Source of the DNA: Anas platyrhynchos
Taxonomy: Eukaryota > Chordata > Aves > Anseriformes > Anatidae
Direction: 5' to 3'
Length of the DNA stretch: 64,000 nt
Assembly (NCBI RefSeq): GCF_047663525.1
Contig: NC_092594.1
Coordinates: 32,969,001-33,033,000 of the forward strand
A program made the translations under genes and the position numbers. A model generated the notes under the pieces. The model saw nothing but the letters and a program-made list of their open reading frames with translations, did no database searches and was not told where the DNA came from. Shown one piece after another: positions 25,901 through 36,405 of this stretch. How positions within the stretch are numbered: position 1 is the first letter of the stretch; every line of letters begins with the position of its first letter.

Positions 25901-28900
25901 TAAGGATGTGCTGGTGTGTGTGTTAGCCTGCAGAAATTCACACCCCGAAGCTTGGTGGGGTCAGTGGAGAAGGGAGCAAGGACAGCTGAAGCCGACGTGG
26001 AGCTGATGAGCAGACTTGTTCAGTGGAAACGTGCCCAAGGATACGGCCCTGGAGCCAGAGAAACCTGCTGCACAGCCTGGAAATGTAAAAATTGTCTGGT
26101 TGTGTCAGGAGATTGTGCTTCCAGGGATTAATTACTGCTTTTTAATTACTGCTTTTCCCCTACCACCCCTTCTTGCTAATCTCTTGTATTTAGGTTTGCA
26201 TTGATGATAATCAGATTCCAGGCGAGGTGACTGCAGAGCAGCAGGCGATTTCCATCTGCGAGGTAGGACGGGGTGGAAGAGCCAGCAGCCAGGACCCACT
26301 GCTGGTGCTTGCCTGCTGTAACTCCCCAGGTGCACTTCCCAGACATTTCAGAGGGTTAATTGTGGAAAAAAGGCAAAGGGCTGTTTTGCAGTTTTAGCAG
26401 TAGTAGTTTAAGTAAGGCTACTTCATTGCTGCAGAACCACCAGGGCTTACACCAAGAACTCTGAAAGGAAATGGCTTAAACCAGGTGTTGCTTCCTAGCT
26501 GGAGAAACAACACAGGGACTCTGTTCCCTTCCTCTGCTGCAGACTGCTTTCTTAGTCTGCTACAGCAATGACCACCCATGTGTACAACACCCAGTTTGGA
26601 ATTTAACTCATTCATCTTCCTCAGGAGCACCCTGATGGGAAGCGTGCACAAACCTGAGCACATCCCATGTGCCAGGGGTTTTGCTCTTCTTTTGTGCTTT
26701 GCTCTCCTACTTGCTGTGGGCCAGTGAGATGCAAGTGCACGTTTTGCTTTGCATGACAATTCTCTGGTTTAAGTTAATATTTCAGTGATAATTGTGTAAT
26801 TTAAACTATAAACGCAAAACTGAGATGTGAAACGTTTTATGTTGTGGTTTTCTTTTGTCCTTCAGTGCTCTCAGTTTTTACCAAGGAACACGTCAAACAA
26901 AGGGAAATAAAAGTAAGGTGGTTTTGTTTAAAACGGTCACGAACAGTTAAAGTAAACTTTCTCTAGCAAGCAGTGATAGATACCTTAATAATTCTTTAAA
27001 ATTAAATAGACTTTTATTGGCCTTAAAGTTCCAGATGAATCAAATTTACTTTTAAATTTAAATTGTGTAGTTAATCTCTTTAGGAAGGAATTTGGGAAAT
27101 TGTAAGAGCTGCAATTGTGGAGAAATGCAAGAAATTGTAACTATTTCCAAGGCAGATGTGTGTTTAGGAGACCAGGCAATGAACCCATTTGAGAGGTGCC
27201 ATTGGCAGGAGGGAGCTACGTGGATCTTCACGCATCTCCCACGAACAAAGGGAACCGCTCTTTGGCTCCTTTGCAAATTTGGTAAAGGCTCAATTACAGT
27301 TTTGCTTAATATGGTGTTAATGTTGTGTCTGATCTCTCTTCTGGCTGTGTTACTGTTACATGCAGCAGGTCTGCTGGGCAAACCCATGCTCAGGCTCCAG
27401 CTGGAGCCAGGGCGGCTCTGGGGTGCTCATGTGTTGGGTCTGGTTGTCTGTCCCAGCTGCCTCTTCCAAATGGCAGAGGTGTGACAAGGGAATTCTGCTT
27501 CAAAAAGGACTTTTTAGAGTAAGTGCTCAGCTATCGCAGTTATTTATACTGACGGGCTACCTGGAAGCAGGAATATAAAAGATTGGGTAACGATTTCATT
27601 ACATGATGTTTTATAGCAGCTGGTATTTAGCTTTATAAATGAACTGTTCTCTTCTGTATGGCAGAAAAAGGCTTTTATAGTTGGCAGCCTGCTCGTAATA
27701 TTCTAAGGATTATTAAAGTAAGCTGTAGCTGCAGTATAATGCACATTATAGCGGCGAGTGGTTTTACAGTAATATGTCTTGGGGGAGGATATTATTTCAG
27801 AGTGTGTATTAACATACAGATGGAGTTTGAGTCTTTTCACCCAGATCAGAATGGCATTTCCAGAAAAGGCCTCTGGACCATTATCCCACTCAGTTTCTTA
27901 TGAGTAATAAAGTAGCAGGAGGAGAACGTTTCATGAAATTCATCGGGGATTTTGCAAGCGACAGAAAAAGCAAGATTTATTTATTTCTTCTCACCTCCTG
28001 CCTTTACATCTGTAAACTGCAGCTGTTTATGCCTAGGTTGGGTTGTTCAGGATCCCTGCATCTCACCTCAGGGTGGGACACCCAGGAGGTGACGAGGCTG
28101 CAAGGTGAGCACAGCGGGCACAGAGCTGCCGCACGGCTTCGCCGTCGGTGGCCGAGGACGTGAGCAGTGGAGCAGACGTGGCCCTGGTGCAGCCGTAACA
28201 CAAAGCAGCTGCTTTCAGACACCACAGTTCGAGACAGGCGTTTGCACAGTGAAGGGATTTCAAAAAGGAGCTGTGGGAGCGATTGGGGAAATTCAATTTG
28301 AACTGCTAGACTTGTGTTAATTAATTAGCAGCAGCCACAAGGAGCGTGAGTGCTGCACCTACCGGTATTGGGGAAGTGTAAAAAAGACTTCAGATAAGCG
28401 TAGGTAGGAGGAAGTTTGTCTCCTTTGCCGAACAGATGTGCTGGTGTAAAAGTGCAAATAAGCACTTCAGGGTGACACACACCGAGAGCATTGGAGGAAG
28501 AAAATATAAAGATGGAAACGAAGCAAACTGGTCAGTCGTGGAAAATGGGTGGCAGTGGGCAGGATGTCAGGGACGGCAGCGAGGCTTTAACTTCTGGAGC
28601 TATGAAATGTGAGCAATTATTTGCCTCACCTTTGCCCTTCCTGAAAGGGTGAGTCGTGCGTGTTGGTGCAATTATTAAAAACAACAAACAAACAAAAGCC
28701 GTGATAGCACACTGCTGATATGTGGCGTAGAGGGATCTTAAAATAATCTTTATCCAGGGATTAAGAGTTTCTGATCTACCACTGACCTGCTTTCAGAGTA
28801 TTACAGATTCATTACACTGGCAAGAACAAGATGAGAGTGCTGTAAAACAAAATAAAAGCTGTTTTGCAGCAGCATAAATAACCAGGATAAGTTGCATAGA

Positions 28901-31900
28901 TGAAAAGACCTCAAACAAAAAATTGTGCTGAATGAAACCTCCTTTTCTAGGCAAGAACATGTTTGGGAATCCGCATGCAGGAACAGTGTCTGGGCCTTTC
29001 AAGCAAAGTGTGGAAGCGTTTATTTTCATGAGAAGTGAAATATGCAGACCTCCAGATGCCTGTACGGCCCCCCTTGCCCCTGGGGGAGGAGGAGCCAGGG
29101 TGGAGTGGAGATGCAAACCCCACTGTAGTCCTGAGTCTGAATTCATGCTGTCATCTGAGGGCCAAATAAACACGAGGGATGATCAGGAATTAGGTTTTGT
29201 ATGCACAGAAAGCCAGGGGGAGGTGTGCTGACAGCATCTGCCTTTGAACGAGGCAGAAGCAGCGGGTGCATCCCTGGGACCGTGGCCATCTGAGGTGTTC
29301 CATCATTATTTCCCCCGTATGGATGTAGTCATTGGTGAGTGCCAGGGAGTGATTTTTACTTCTTTGGCTGACACTAACATGTAGATTTGATTGTTTTGGC
29401 CTTCTTTATCATTCCTCTTTTTTCTCACGGAGGAATAGTTAGCTTGAAATTTCATCTCCCTTCGAAACGCCTGACGTCTTTATCCGATGATAAATAACAG
29501 AGACTTTGGCTAGAAAGCCAGTGTTTCATAATTTTGTCTGCAAAAACATTTTCCACGGGAGATAAGGGAAAAGTGAGACAGAAGAGCAATAAATCCCTGC
29601 TCGTCTTTGGACTGTAATAATAATTACGTGGGTAATACGATCTTTTCTGTGTATATGCATGTCAGAGGCCTGTAGCCACAAATGTAATTTGATTGAGCGA
29701 AGCCTTAAATCCCCAGCTCGTTACCCTGGAACATCCCCGCTGGGTTGCGCGGGACCTCGCGTTGACCTGGGCTGATAAAAACCACAGGAGATTTGCCGAG
29801 GGCGAGTATTGCTGTGAATAAACAGTCTGGGGTGCTTTCAGAATGAGGCAGGTACAGGCACGCCTCGTCTGTGTCTGTCGCGGGGAGAGGCCAGGCGTGA
29901 AGCGGTCGTCGCTGTGTTCCCTCTGCAGGGCCGTGCTCTTCCATCTCCGTGGTATCTTTTGTCCAGGCTTTTTGCACAACTGGAGGAGATGAGAGTGCCA
30001 TCAGACGTTAAGGAAGTGCAGGGGATCACGGGTGTTGAGCGGTCACTCGTTTTTATTTACAGCACCACGATTTATGCATTTTCACAGCAGCTTGGCAGCC
30101 CTCCGCCTCCCGGCTTCTCACATTCCCAAGTAGGAAGGCTTCGTGCTGGAAGACAGCACGGTTTTCACCCAGCCTCGCCCATCTGACAAGAGATTCCTGT
30201 CTGCTGTGTGAACTTGCAGGGGCTCACAGCTGACAACCATAATAAATTCCTGCCTCCCCTGGGTGTGTGAGATGTGTCTATCAGACACGGGGCAGGCAGC
30301 GGCTCTGCTCTGAGGGAGCCTGAACCAGGAGGCCTAAGGGATGAGCGCTGCAAACAGTGCTGGAACTGGGGAGAGCGTTTGTGGGTTTGGCATCTGGAGG
30401 GAACAGGGGTCTGTGCACTGCCAGCCCCGTGCTCTGCTCCTCTCTGTGGGCAGAAGTCACCCGGGGAAAGGGGCCCTAAGTGGTGCCCGAGGGGCCCCCA
30501 GGTGAGGGGCCTGCTGACAGCGAGCGCCTGTAACCAACCGAGCAAGGGAAAGGCTTCTCTGCCTTGATTGGCCTTCCTGTGCTTAAAGTCATGCTCATTT
30601 TCTGCCTTTTACACTCGTTCACTGCCCAAAACTTAACCTGAAGCAGCCACCAGCCGCCTGTTAGGCCTGATTGCTCATTTCAGAGCTGTCCCAGATGTGA
30701 TGGCTTTTACCTTGTGACAGATCCTTGTTTAGCTGTGATTTCCTTGTGCTGCATGTGTCACGCTGAGCTGGTGGGTTTGCTGCCCTGACGGACCTTTCAC
30801 CTGCAGGTTGGTGTTCCTGCTGCTTTCAGATGTTTTTGAGTTTCCTGATCTCTTTTTCTCCTCCTGTTTCTGCCTTCCTTACATTTCTGTGTAAACACCT
30901 GCAGCCGTGGCTGTACCGATGGGGTAACGCAGCTCCCAACCTTTCCCTCGTCTGCCCCTGCACGGCCCTGGGCAGCGCGTGGTGCTTGTTACTCTGCTCT
31001 TGTTCTGCAGACAGGGAGGGGGGTGTCTCCGTCTCCCAGTGTGAAGCGTTTCATGCATCTTCCTCTGTGACAAATGAAGGAGCCAGCAGTAATGTCCTCC
31101 TCTACTATTGATTTAATTATCGTGCTTCCATAGAGGTATAGCAGCGCCTTGAAAATAAAAAGTTATTGATAGTTTGTGGGGTCTTGCAGTGTAAGACCAG
31201 GACAGGGCCCTGCCTCAGGCTGTTGTCTTCAGTGCAGAGGGTGTGCAGCATTTGGGAAGGAGAAAAACTGCTTCATTTCCTTGGCGTCACAGGCTGCAGA
31301 GCCATTTCGTGGGTACTGTTATATCTGACAGGTCATCCTTAGCTTCAGCTGGTGATTTTCTCTAGCCAAGCAGCGATTAGAGAATACTTTAGATAATTTA
31401 AACCATTAGAAGGCAGCTGCTCTGAAAGAAATCTGTGATTCTGTGAAATGCAGTCTAGAGCAGTCAGGAAATTAATCAAACTTTGTGAACCACTGGCGTT
31501 TTTTCTTTGGAAGCGTGGCTCTATCAGCACTCTCCAAACCTTCTCAGAAGTCCTCTGTGAGGAGATTACAGGGGGGAAACCCTGGTGTAGTTGAATTAGG
31601 AGAGGGCTGAATTCTATCCCTTTGGTGAGCTGCAAGCAGTAGGCACTGTGTTAAAAGCAATGCCAGGGCAACTTTTATTTCTGGTGAGTGTTTCTTGTAA
31701 GTGAGGGCTTCTACTGCCAGGCACCACGGGCTCTGGCCAGTGAGCGGCTCCGAGCCTCCTCCAGCCATCCTGGAGCCTTGCCCCCAGCTGCGCCCCTGCT
31801 CGCCACGATTTGCAGCAGCAGAAGAGTCACCTTAGCTCAGGAGCAGGCAGGTGGTGATGCCAGCAGGTTGGTGCTGGTGTCCCTCTAAGCTGGCTGTGTG

Positions 31901-33878
31901 CTGGAGGAATCCATCTTGGTGCTGTGGCCACATGTCCCATGTCACACCTTTGGCAGCAGCCAGGCACAGGGGCAGCACGAGGGGACAGCCCGTCCAGCTC
32001 CTCTGTCTATAAGTTGATTTTTTTCTGCTGTTTAAGAAGCACCGTTAAATAGACTTACTGCAAGAAGTTGTCTCTCTTAACAGTGGGCTTATGGTTACTG
32101 GTCAGTATTATCCTAGGAGTATCTCCTGTTCAGAACTAGTATTTACTTTCAAAAAATGCTTGAAAAGCGAGGCAAGGTGTTAATGTAAATGTGAAAATGT
32201 CTGCTGTAAAGCTCCTTCATGATCAAAGAAGCTTCTGAGACCGTGGCAGAGGAAGGAATGCAGAATACCTGCACACCACGTAGTTTTTGTTTGGGAAAGG
32301 AGTGTTCTCAACATACATCAGCTGAAGTCCAGTTTGGGAGAACTTGTAAAATTATATAAACATATAAGAGAAAATGTAGAACATATTATTTACTTAAGCA
32401 ATTATTTTTATTGTCTAGGTAACATTTTTTAAACATGCAAGAATTCAAGTCTGCAGTTCTGGATTGGAGTTTGGGTGGCCTAGAATAGCTCACGTTATTT
32501 TTTGTTGTCACAGAAGTCATAAAGCATTCCTCTCTGAAGCTCTCGGACTCGGCTGTCCTCTTCTTTGCAAATAATTCTTCCTAAATGTAACAGCAAAACT
32601 ACTTTTTGGTACAAGTACCAGGGCTTCTTCCACTTGCAACTTAAAGCCATTACGTTGTTTGATTCAGTAGCTGCCAGTTCACCAGGTGCCTGTAAGATTT
32701 ATGTGCCTGCTCTCAGGTGGAGTTCGTGCACATATTTCATCTGTGAATGACTCACGGAGACAAAAAGCTTCTGCAGAGAACAACCACAAACAGCTGCTTG
32801 CCCAAGATGCTGGCCTCAATCCTTCATCCCATTATGTCTATAATTATAGCCCCAAAATTGTAAAGTAGGAATGGGAGATCACAGAATCGCTTGTAGGACT
32901 GAGAAGAAAAGTTAAGTACATTGTCTGTGTGCTAGGAAATATCAGAAAAGCCTTTTTTTAATTGAACTATTTTAATTTTAGGAGCAAGTCCCTGTTCCTG
33001 TTTATCATCCGACCCCTAGCCAGACTCGGCTAGCAACACAGCTGACAGAAGAAGAACAAATCAGAATAGCGCAGAGGATAGGCCTTATTCAGCATCTACC
33101 TAAAGGAGTCTATGATCCTGGGAGAGACGGCTCCGAGAAGAAGATCAGAGAGTAAGTTACAGAAAACTAACAAATAATTTGGGTGTTGCATTGGTTTATG
33201 ATATTGCCATTGCAAACCTGTTCTGGGTGTAATTTGACACAGCTTTCTGAAAAAAGGGCCATGCAGAAGCCTCTTTGCTTCATCCTTCTTTGCTTTCCTG
33301 CTACAAATTAAATCTACTTTCTCTCGTCCATACAATGTATGTCTGTTTCACCATCCCCTTTATCCTCTCTTCATTGGGAAGTAGTTCCACGCTGCTTCTT
33401 CCTCACCTTTGTGACTCCCTTTTCCCATTACTAATTTTACGCAGTCTGCTGAGCTGTCCCCTCCATGCCTGCAGGCTTCCTGCCTTCTGCTAACACTGCA
33501 GTCGTGGGCACGCTGTGCAAAGAGAACACCAAGAGACGCAGTGCTTGGTGGAGCCAGCACTGACGTAACTAAGAAATTCTCGCTGTATCTACAAGTAGTC
33601 AAAGCTTGTTTCACGTAGACATACCCAGTAGATCTTACACTGCTTTTCCTCCCAACGTGGTATGGTAACAGCAGCTTAAATGTGTTAACAATTTTTGTTT
33701 CCCCAGATGTGTCATTTGTATGATGGACTTTGTTTATGGGGACCCTATCCGATTTCTGCCGTGCATGCACATCTACCACCTGGACTGTATAGATGACTGG
33801 TTGATGAGATCCTTTACCTGTCCATCCTGCATGGAGCCAGTGGATGCAGCACTGCTTTCATCCTATGAGACTAACTGA
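4809..33878 (+). CDS. RNF11: RNF11, RING finger protein 11 (complete, three coding exons)
   Basis: Coding exons 4809-4931, 32982-33151 and 33707-33878 join in frame to 154 residues, the length known for vertebrate RNF11. Seen in order: MGNC start (Gly2 and Cys4, sites of myristoylation and palmitoylation in the family), an acidic di-leucine signal DDISLL at 11-16, a PPPPY motif at 36-40 that binds WW domains of NEDD4-type ligases, a Glu-rich helix near 63-73, and a RING-H2 finger with zinc ligands C99, C102, C117, H119, H122, C125, C136, C139. Thr135 before C136 is the Akt site reported in mammals. The family acts on endosomes as E3 ligase and adaptor; in mammals it belongs to the A20 ubiquitin-editing complex that limits NF-kB and also modulates TGF-beta signalling. 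The start has a strong Kozak context (A at -3, G at +4). Both introns are GT-AG. Identification is near certain. Confidence 0.98.
4936..4971 (+). promoter_or_regulatory. G-quadruplex-type tract at the exon 1 splice donor
   Basis: Two runs of seven G separated by one A (4936-4950), then further G-runs of four, three and three within short loops, starting four bases after the intron's GT. It fits the G3+N1-7 pattern on the non-template strand. Confidence 0.6.
5183..5214 (+). repeat. 13-bp tandem repeat, 2.5 copies
   Basis: GGCTCCGGGTTTC occurs at 5183-5195 and 5196-5208, followed by a partial third copy GGCTCC to 5214. It lies in the first part of intron 1, inside the CpG island. Confidence 0.9.
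11029..11137 (+). repeat. Diverged direct repeat, copy A
   Basis: Matches 12176-12285 at roughly three quarters or more of positions. The best shared block is CTATGAGCTAATGAAACA. No open frame is kept across it. It may be a local duplication or two copies of one old element. Confidence 0.8.
12176..12285 (+). repeat. Diverged direct repeat, copy B
   Basis: Second copy of the segment at 11029-11137, same orientation, about 1.15 kb downstream. Similarity fades on both sides beyond about 110 bases, although a short CACGGA match suggests it may extend a little to the left. Confidence 0.8.
20551..20577. repeat. Homopolymer T27
   Basis: Run of 27 T in RNF11 intron 1. No clear retrocopy body is seen beside it. 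Confidence 0.9.
24512..24541. repeat. (TA)n-(CA)n microsatellite
   Basis: About eleven TA units followed by about four CA units, in RNF11 intron 1. Confidence 0.9.
26128..26155 (+). repeat. 14-bp exact tandem duplication
   Basis: TTAATTACTGCTTT occurs twice head to tail in RNF11 intron 1. Confidence 0.9.
32982..33151 (+). CDS. RNF11: RNF11 coding exon 2
   Basis: Encodes residues 42-97 plus two bases of codon 98. It follows acceptor TTTTAG at 32976-32981 and ends before donor GTAAGT at 33152. It carries the proline-rich stretch after the PY motif (PVYHPTPSQ) and the EEEQIRIAQRIG segment described in the family as a ubiquitin-interacting-like helix. The split codon GA+A restores Glu98 with exon 3. 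Confidence 0.97.
33152..33706 (+). other. RNF11 intron 2 (555 bp)
   Basis: GTAAGT donor and CCCCAG acceptor preceded by a T-rich tract. It interrupts codon 98 after its second base. Nothing else is seen in it. Confidence 0.95.
33707..33878 (+). CDS. RNF11: RNF11 coding exon 3 (whole RING-H2 finger)
   Basis: Starts with the last base of codon 98; the first complete codon is C99, the first zinc ligand, so this exon holds the entire RING-H2 domain and the C-terminus SSYETN. Acceptor CCCCAG lies at 33701-33706. The stop is TGA at 33876-33878. All eight zinc ligands are present with C-x2-C, C-x-H-x2-H-x2-C and C-x2-C spacing. Confidence 0.97.
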
Positions 33879-34244
33879 GCCAGGGTTTCTCCACTGAACC
33901 TTCGAGGAGGCCATCCACTTTAATGGGTTTGATCCTTTTGTCATTCAGCCCAAAGAGCCAGGAATTAGGAATTAAGATCATGCACAAAATATACATTTCC
34001 TAATAAATACATAAAAAATATTCCTGAATGGCTGCAAATATTGGGAAAAAAAAAACATAGTATTTTAGAGACTATAGAAAAAGTAGGTTGTTATTTTTAA
34101 TGTAAAGCCTTGACCCACCATTGTCTTTTAATGTTTGTTCTTACACCCATATATAGGAATTGTAAAGTGTTACAGCAATGTAAATGTTTAAACTGCGTGT
34201 ATCCAATTTTATTAGCAGTAAGATAAGAGTATTTTTTTTTCCTA

Positions 34245-34250
34245 AATAAA
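34245..34250 (+). promoter_or_regulatory. Proximal poly(A) signal of RNF11
   Basis: AATAAA followed within ten bases by a run of T and TTTTG repeats, the usual downstream element. Predicts a short 3' UTR. Confidence 0.6.
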
Positions 34251-34358
34251 GTAACTTTTTTTTGTTTTGATTCTTTTCACAAGTCCTGGCATTTGGGTCA
34301 AGGCTTTATTAAAATCTACATTTTATAACACTGGCACAAAGAAATAGTTTTAAGCTTG

Positions 34359-34366
34359 TTTGCACA
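34359..34366 (+). promoter_or_regulatory. miR-19 seed match in RNF11 3' UTR
   Basis: TTTGCACA, a full 8-mer site for miR-19a/b, about 110 bases past the proximal poly(A) signal, so present only in the longer isoform. miR-19 control of RNF11 has been reported in mammals. Confidence 0.5.
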
Positions 34367-35691
34367 GTTCTTCTTTTTTCTTTTTTTTTTCTTTCCATTG
34401 GAGATGGAATTCATTGCCTTAGGTCTTTTTAATAGTGTATTGTTATTGTTGGGCTGGCTCTATGCTTGAAAACCAGTTTATTTATAACCTGTTAAAAGTG
34501 CTATATTTTGTTTGCAGTTAGGAATATGCAGACTTCAAAGTGATCTCCTAGCTTGTAAGCAAACTGAGATGCATTATCCCTTTTCTGCAAGTGATGCTGG
34601 ATATGAAGATACAAAACTGGTCCTACAAATTAAATTATGCTATTATGGTTTTTATAACTTGCTTCGGTTTTGATGAAACAGTCCTTACACTTGCATGTCT
34701 ACTTTTTAACTTGATCAAGTTAAAAGGGGGACAGATGGACAATAAATAGTTAAGCTACCATAATTGGAAAAAGATATTTGGAACTAATGTAGCACTAGCA
34801 TTGATCACTTACTCTACTTTTTTCTCCCTAAAAATGGTTGTTTTTAATCTCAGGAAATGGATACTGCATCTCTTGTTCTTGTAGTTCTTAGGTTATCAGA
34901 AGTTAAGAATAAACATACTGTATCTCAGTCTCCTGTATTAAATGTATCTGTTAAGCCCTGCTGGCTGACACATCAGTCCACCAAGCAGATAAGAATCAGA
35001 TATGAGAAAAAACTTGCTCTGCATATAGCGCAAAGTTTATATAAACACAGACTGTCGTAGTAGCAGTTGAGGGGGAAAATAGTACTGCTATAGCCAGAAT
35101 GACACCATTAGCTTATTTCTGCAGCAAAAAGTACGTGCTTGTTAAGAGATGGGCTAGCAAAGATTGTAGCTGTAAAGGCCTTTTATTCACTTAGCATGTT
35201 TGTTTTTTTTTTCCTTACTGTACCCTGCAGTGACGTTTATACCTTCAAACGCAACACTGATAACATTGAGAAGTCTTGGTCTTGCAAAATGAGATGCAGT
35301 CTCAAGTTAACCACAACACATCAGGGAATGTTCTTGATTGTTTTTCATACATGGTTTGAGGACTCGATATAACAAGTTGTGTTTAAAGACCCAAGTACTT
35401 TGATGACTTTGTGTATTTACCATATAGAAGAATTGTGCATGTCACCAATAACTTTTGAAGGGTTGGTCAGCAAAATATAGAATCAACACATTGATTTATT
35501 TATCAAACCTGTAGCTGACAGCAACCTGCTCACGTAGAGAAGAATTCCAAGTTGCAGTCAGAAGCAAGTCAAAGCAATCTACAGTTCTAGATTCACTCAA
35601 ATTGCTATAGATCTATCTGGACACAATTTTGTGCTTAATTCATACATACCTAATTACGTGGAGCAAAATCTGGGCAGACAGACCTGAAGTT

Positions 35692-35699
35692 GTGCAATA
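35692..35699 (+). promoter_or_regulatory. miR-25/32/92 seed match in RNF11 3' UTR
   Basis: GTGCAATA, an 8-mer site for the miR-25/32/92/363 family. Confidence 0.4.
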
Positions 35700-35987
35700 T
35701 TTTTCAGTGCGAAATAATTGTTCCTTTTCATCATTCCATGTGTGTTCTGTTGTGTCCTTTGTCTGTTTTGGGGTGTTTGTTTTTGTTTTGGGGTTTCAAT
35801 TTTTTTTTTCAGCGTAAAACAATGTCCACATTACGTATTAGTTTCTTTTATCTTGTTAAAACTGGCAAATGAACAATTTTAAAAAGCATCATTGTCACAT
35901 GGGTATTAGTCTTTATTTATTACTAGACTTGATTAAGGAAGATTTGAAAGAAATATTGACTGGTTACTGACCTGAATGCTTTTTTAG

Positions 35988-35994
35988 GCACTTT
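35988..35994 (+). promoter_or_regulatory. miR-17/20/93/106 seed match in RNF11 3' UTR
   Basis: GCACTTT, a 7-mer-m8 site, followed by G that can pair with the first miR-17 base. Confidence 0.35.
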
Positions 35995-36165
35995 GTATAG
36001 TTGAACTTTTAACACTGATATACTTACTGGGCTAAGGAAAAAAATTACTTTTATTAAAATGTTTGTTAAATAATGAAAAGGTGTGAAGGGCTAAAACTAG
36101 AGTTGATTACACGAGAACATTCCAAAAAAAAAACAAACTATCAAATTTTAGCTTAAAAACAAATG

Positions 36166-36173
36166 TGTAAATA
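36166..36173 (+). promoter_or_regulatory. Pumilio-type element in RNF11 3' UTR
   Basis: TGTAAATA fits the PUM consensus TGTANATA. Short motif; function is inferred. Confidence 0.35.
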
Positions 36174-36376
36174 TAACAAATAAATCAAATGATTTTTTTC
36201 AAGTTGTTAGGTGCAATGCTGTTCTGGATGATTCATAATTCGAAGTAATTTATCTGAATTCAATGCAAAATAACATGTAAATTGAATTTTAGCTACAGTT
36301 ATGAAACCAGATCTGTGTCTTATCCTCATCTTACAGATGGTGGAATTAATATTTGCCTCCTGTCTCAGAGGTGTCC

Positions 36377-36382
36377 AATAAA
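36377..36382 (+). promoter_or_regulatory. Distal poly(A) signal of RNF11 (candidate)
   Basis: AATAAA in the context CCAATAAATTACTTGAAC. It is the last plus-strand hexamer before a GC-richer spacer. Confidence 0.45.
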
Positions 36383-36405
36383 TTACTTGAACTTTAAACA
36401 TATTA

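Larger units (their letters stand above)
4932..32981 (+). other. RNF11 intron 1 (28 kb)
   Basis: Phase-0 GT-AG intron. The first 400 bases belong to the CpG island. GC-richer patches occur near 14.64-14.86, 17.88-18.3, 21.1-21.85, 28.05-28.2, 30.3-30.5 and 31.7-32.0 kb. I saw no conserved protein frame, tRNA or snRNA. Simple repeats and one dispersed direct repeat are listed separately. I could not recognise transposon copies in it by eye. Confidence 0.9.
33879..36405 (+). other. RNF11: RNF11 3' UTR (end inferred)
   Basis: AT-rich sequence after the stop, with several AATAAA hexamers: 34002, 34245, 34741, 36179 and 36377. The hexamer at 34245 is followed at once by a strong T/G-rich element, suggesting a short isoform of about 390 nt; the one at 36377 is the last before composition changes and suggests a long isoform of about 2.5 kb. 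AU-rich TTATTTAT-type motifs lie at 34477-34486 and 35913-35922. The end point is inference. Confidence 0.65.

Noticed and set aside
32878..32895. CACAGAATC motif as a CR1 terminus
   Set aside because: A single short match with no CR1-like sequence continuing on either side.
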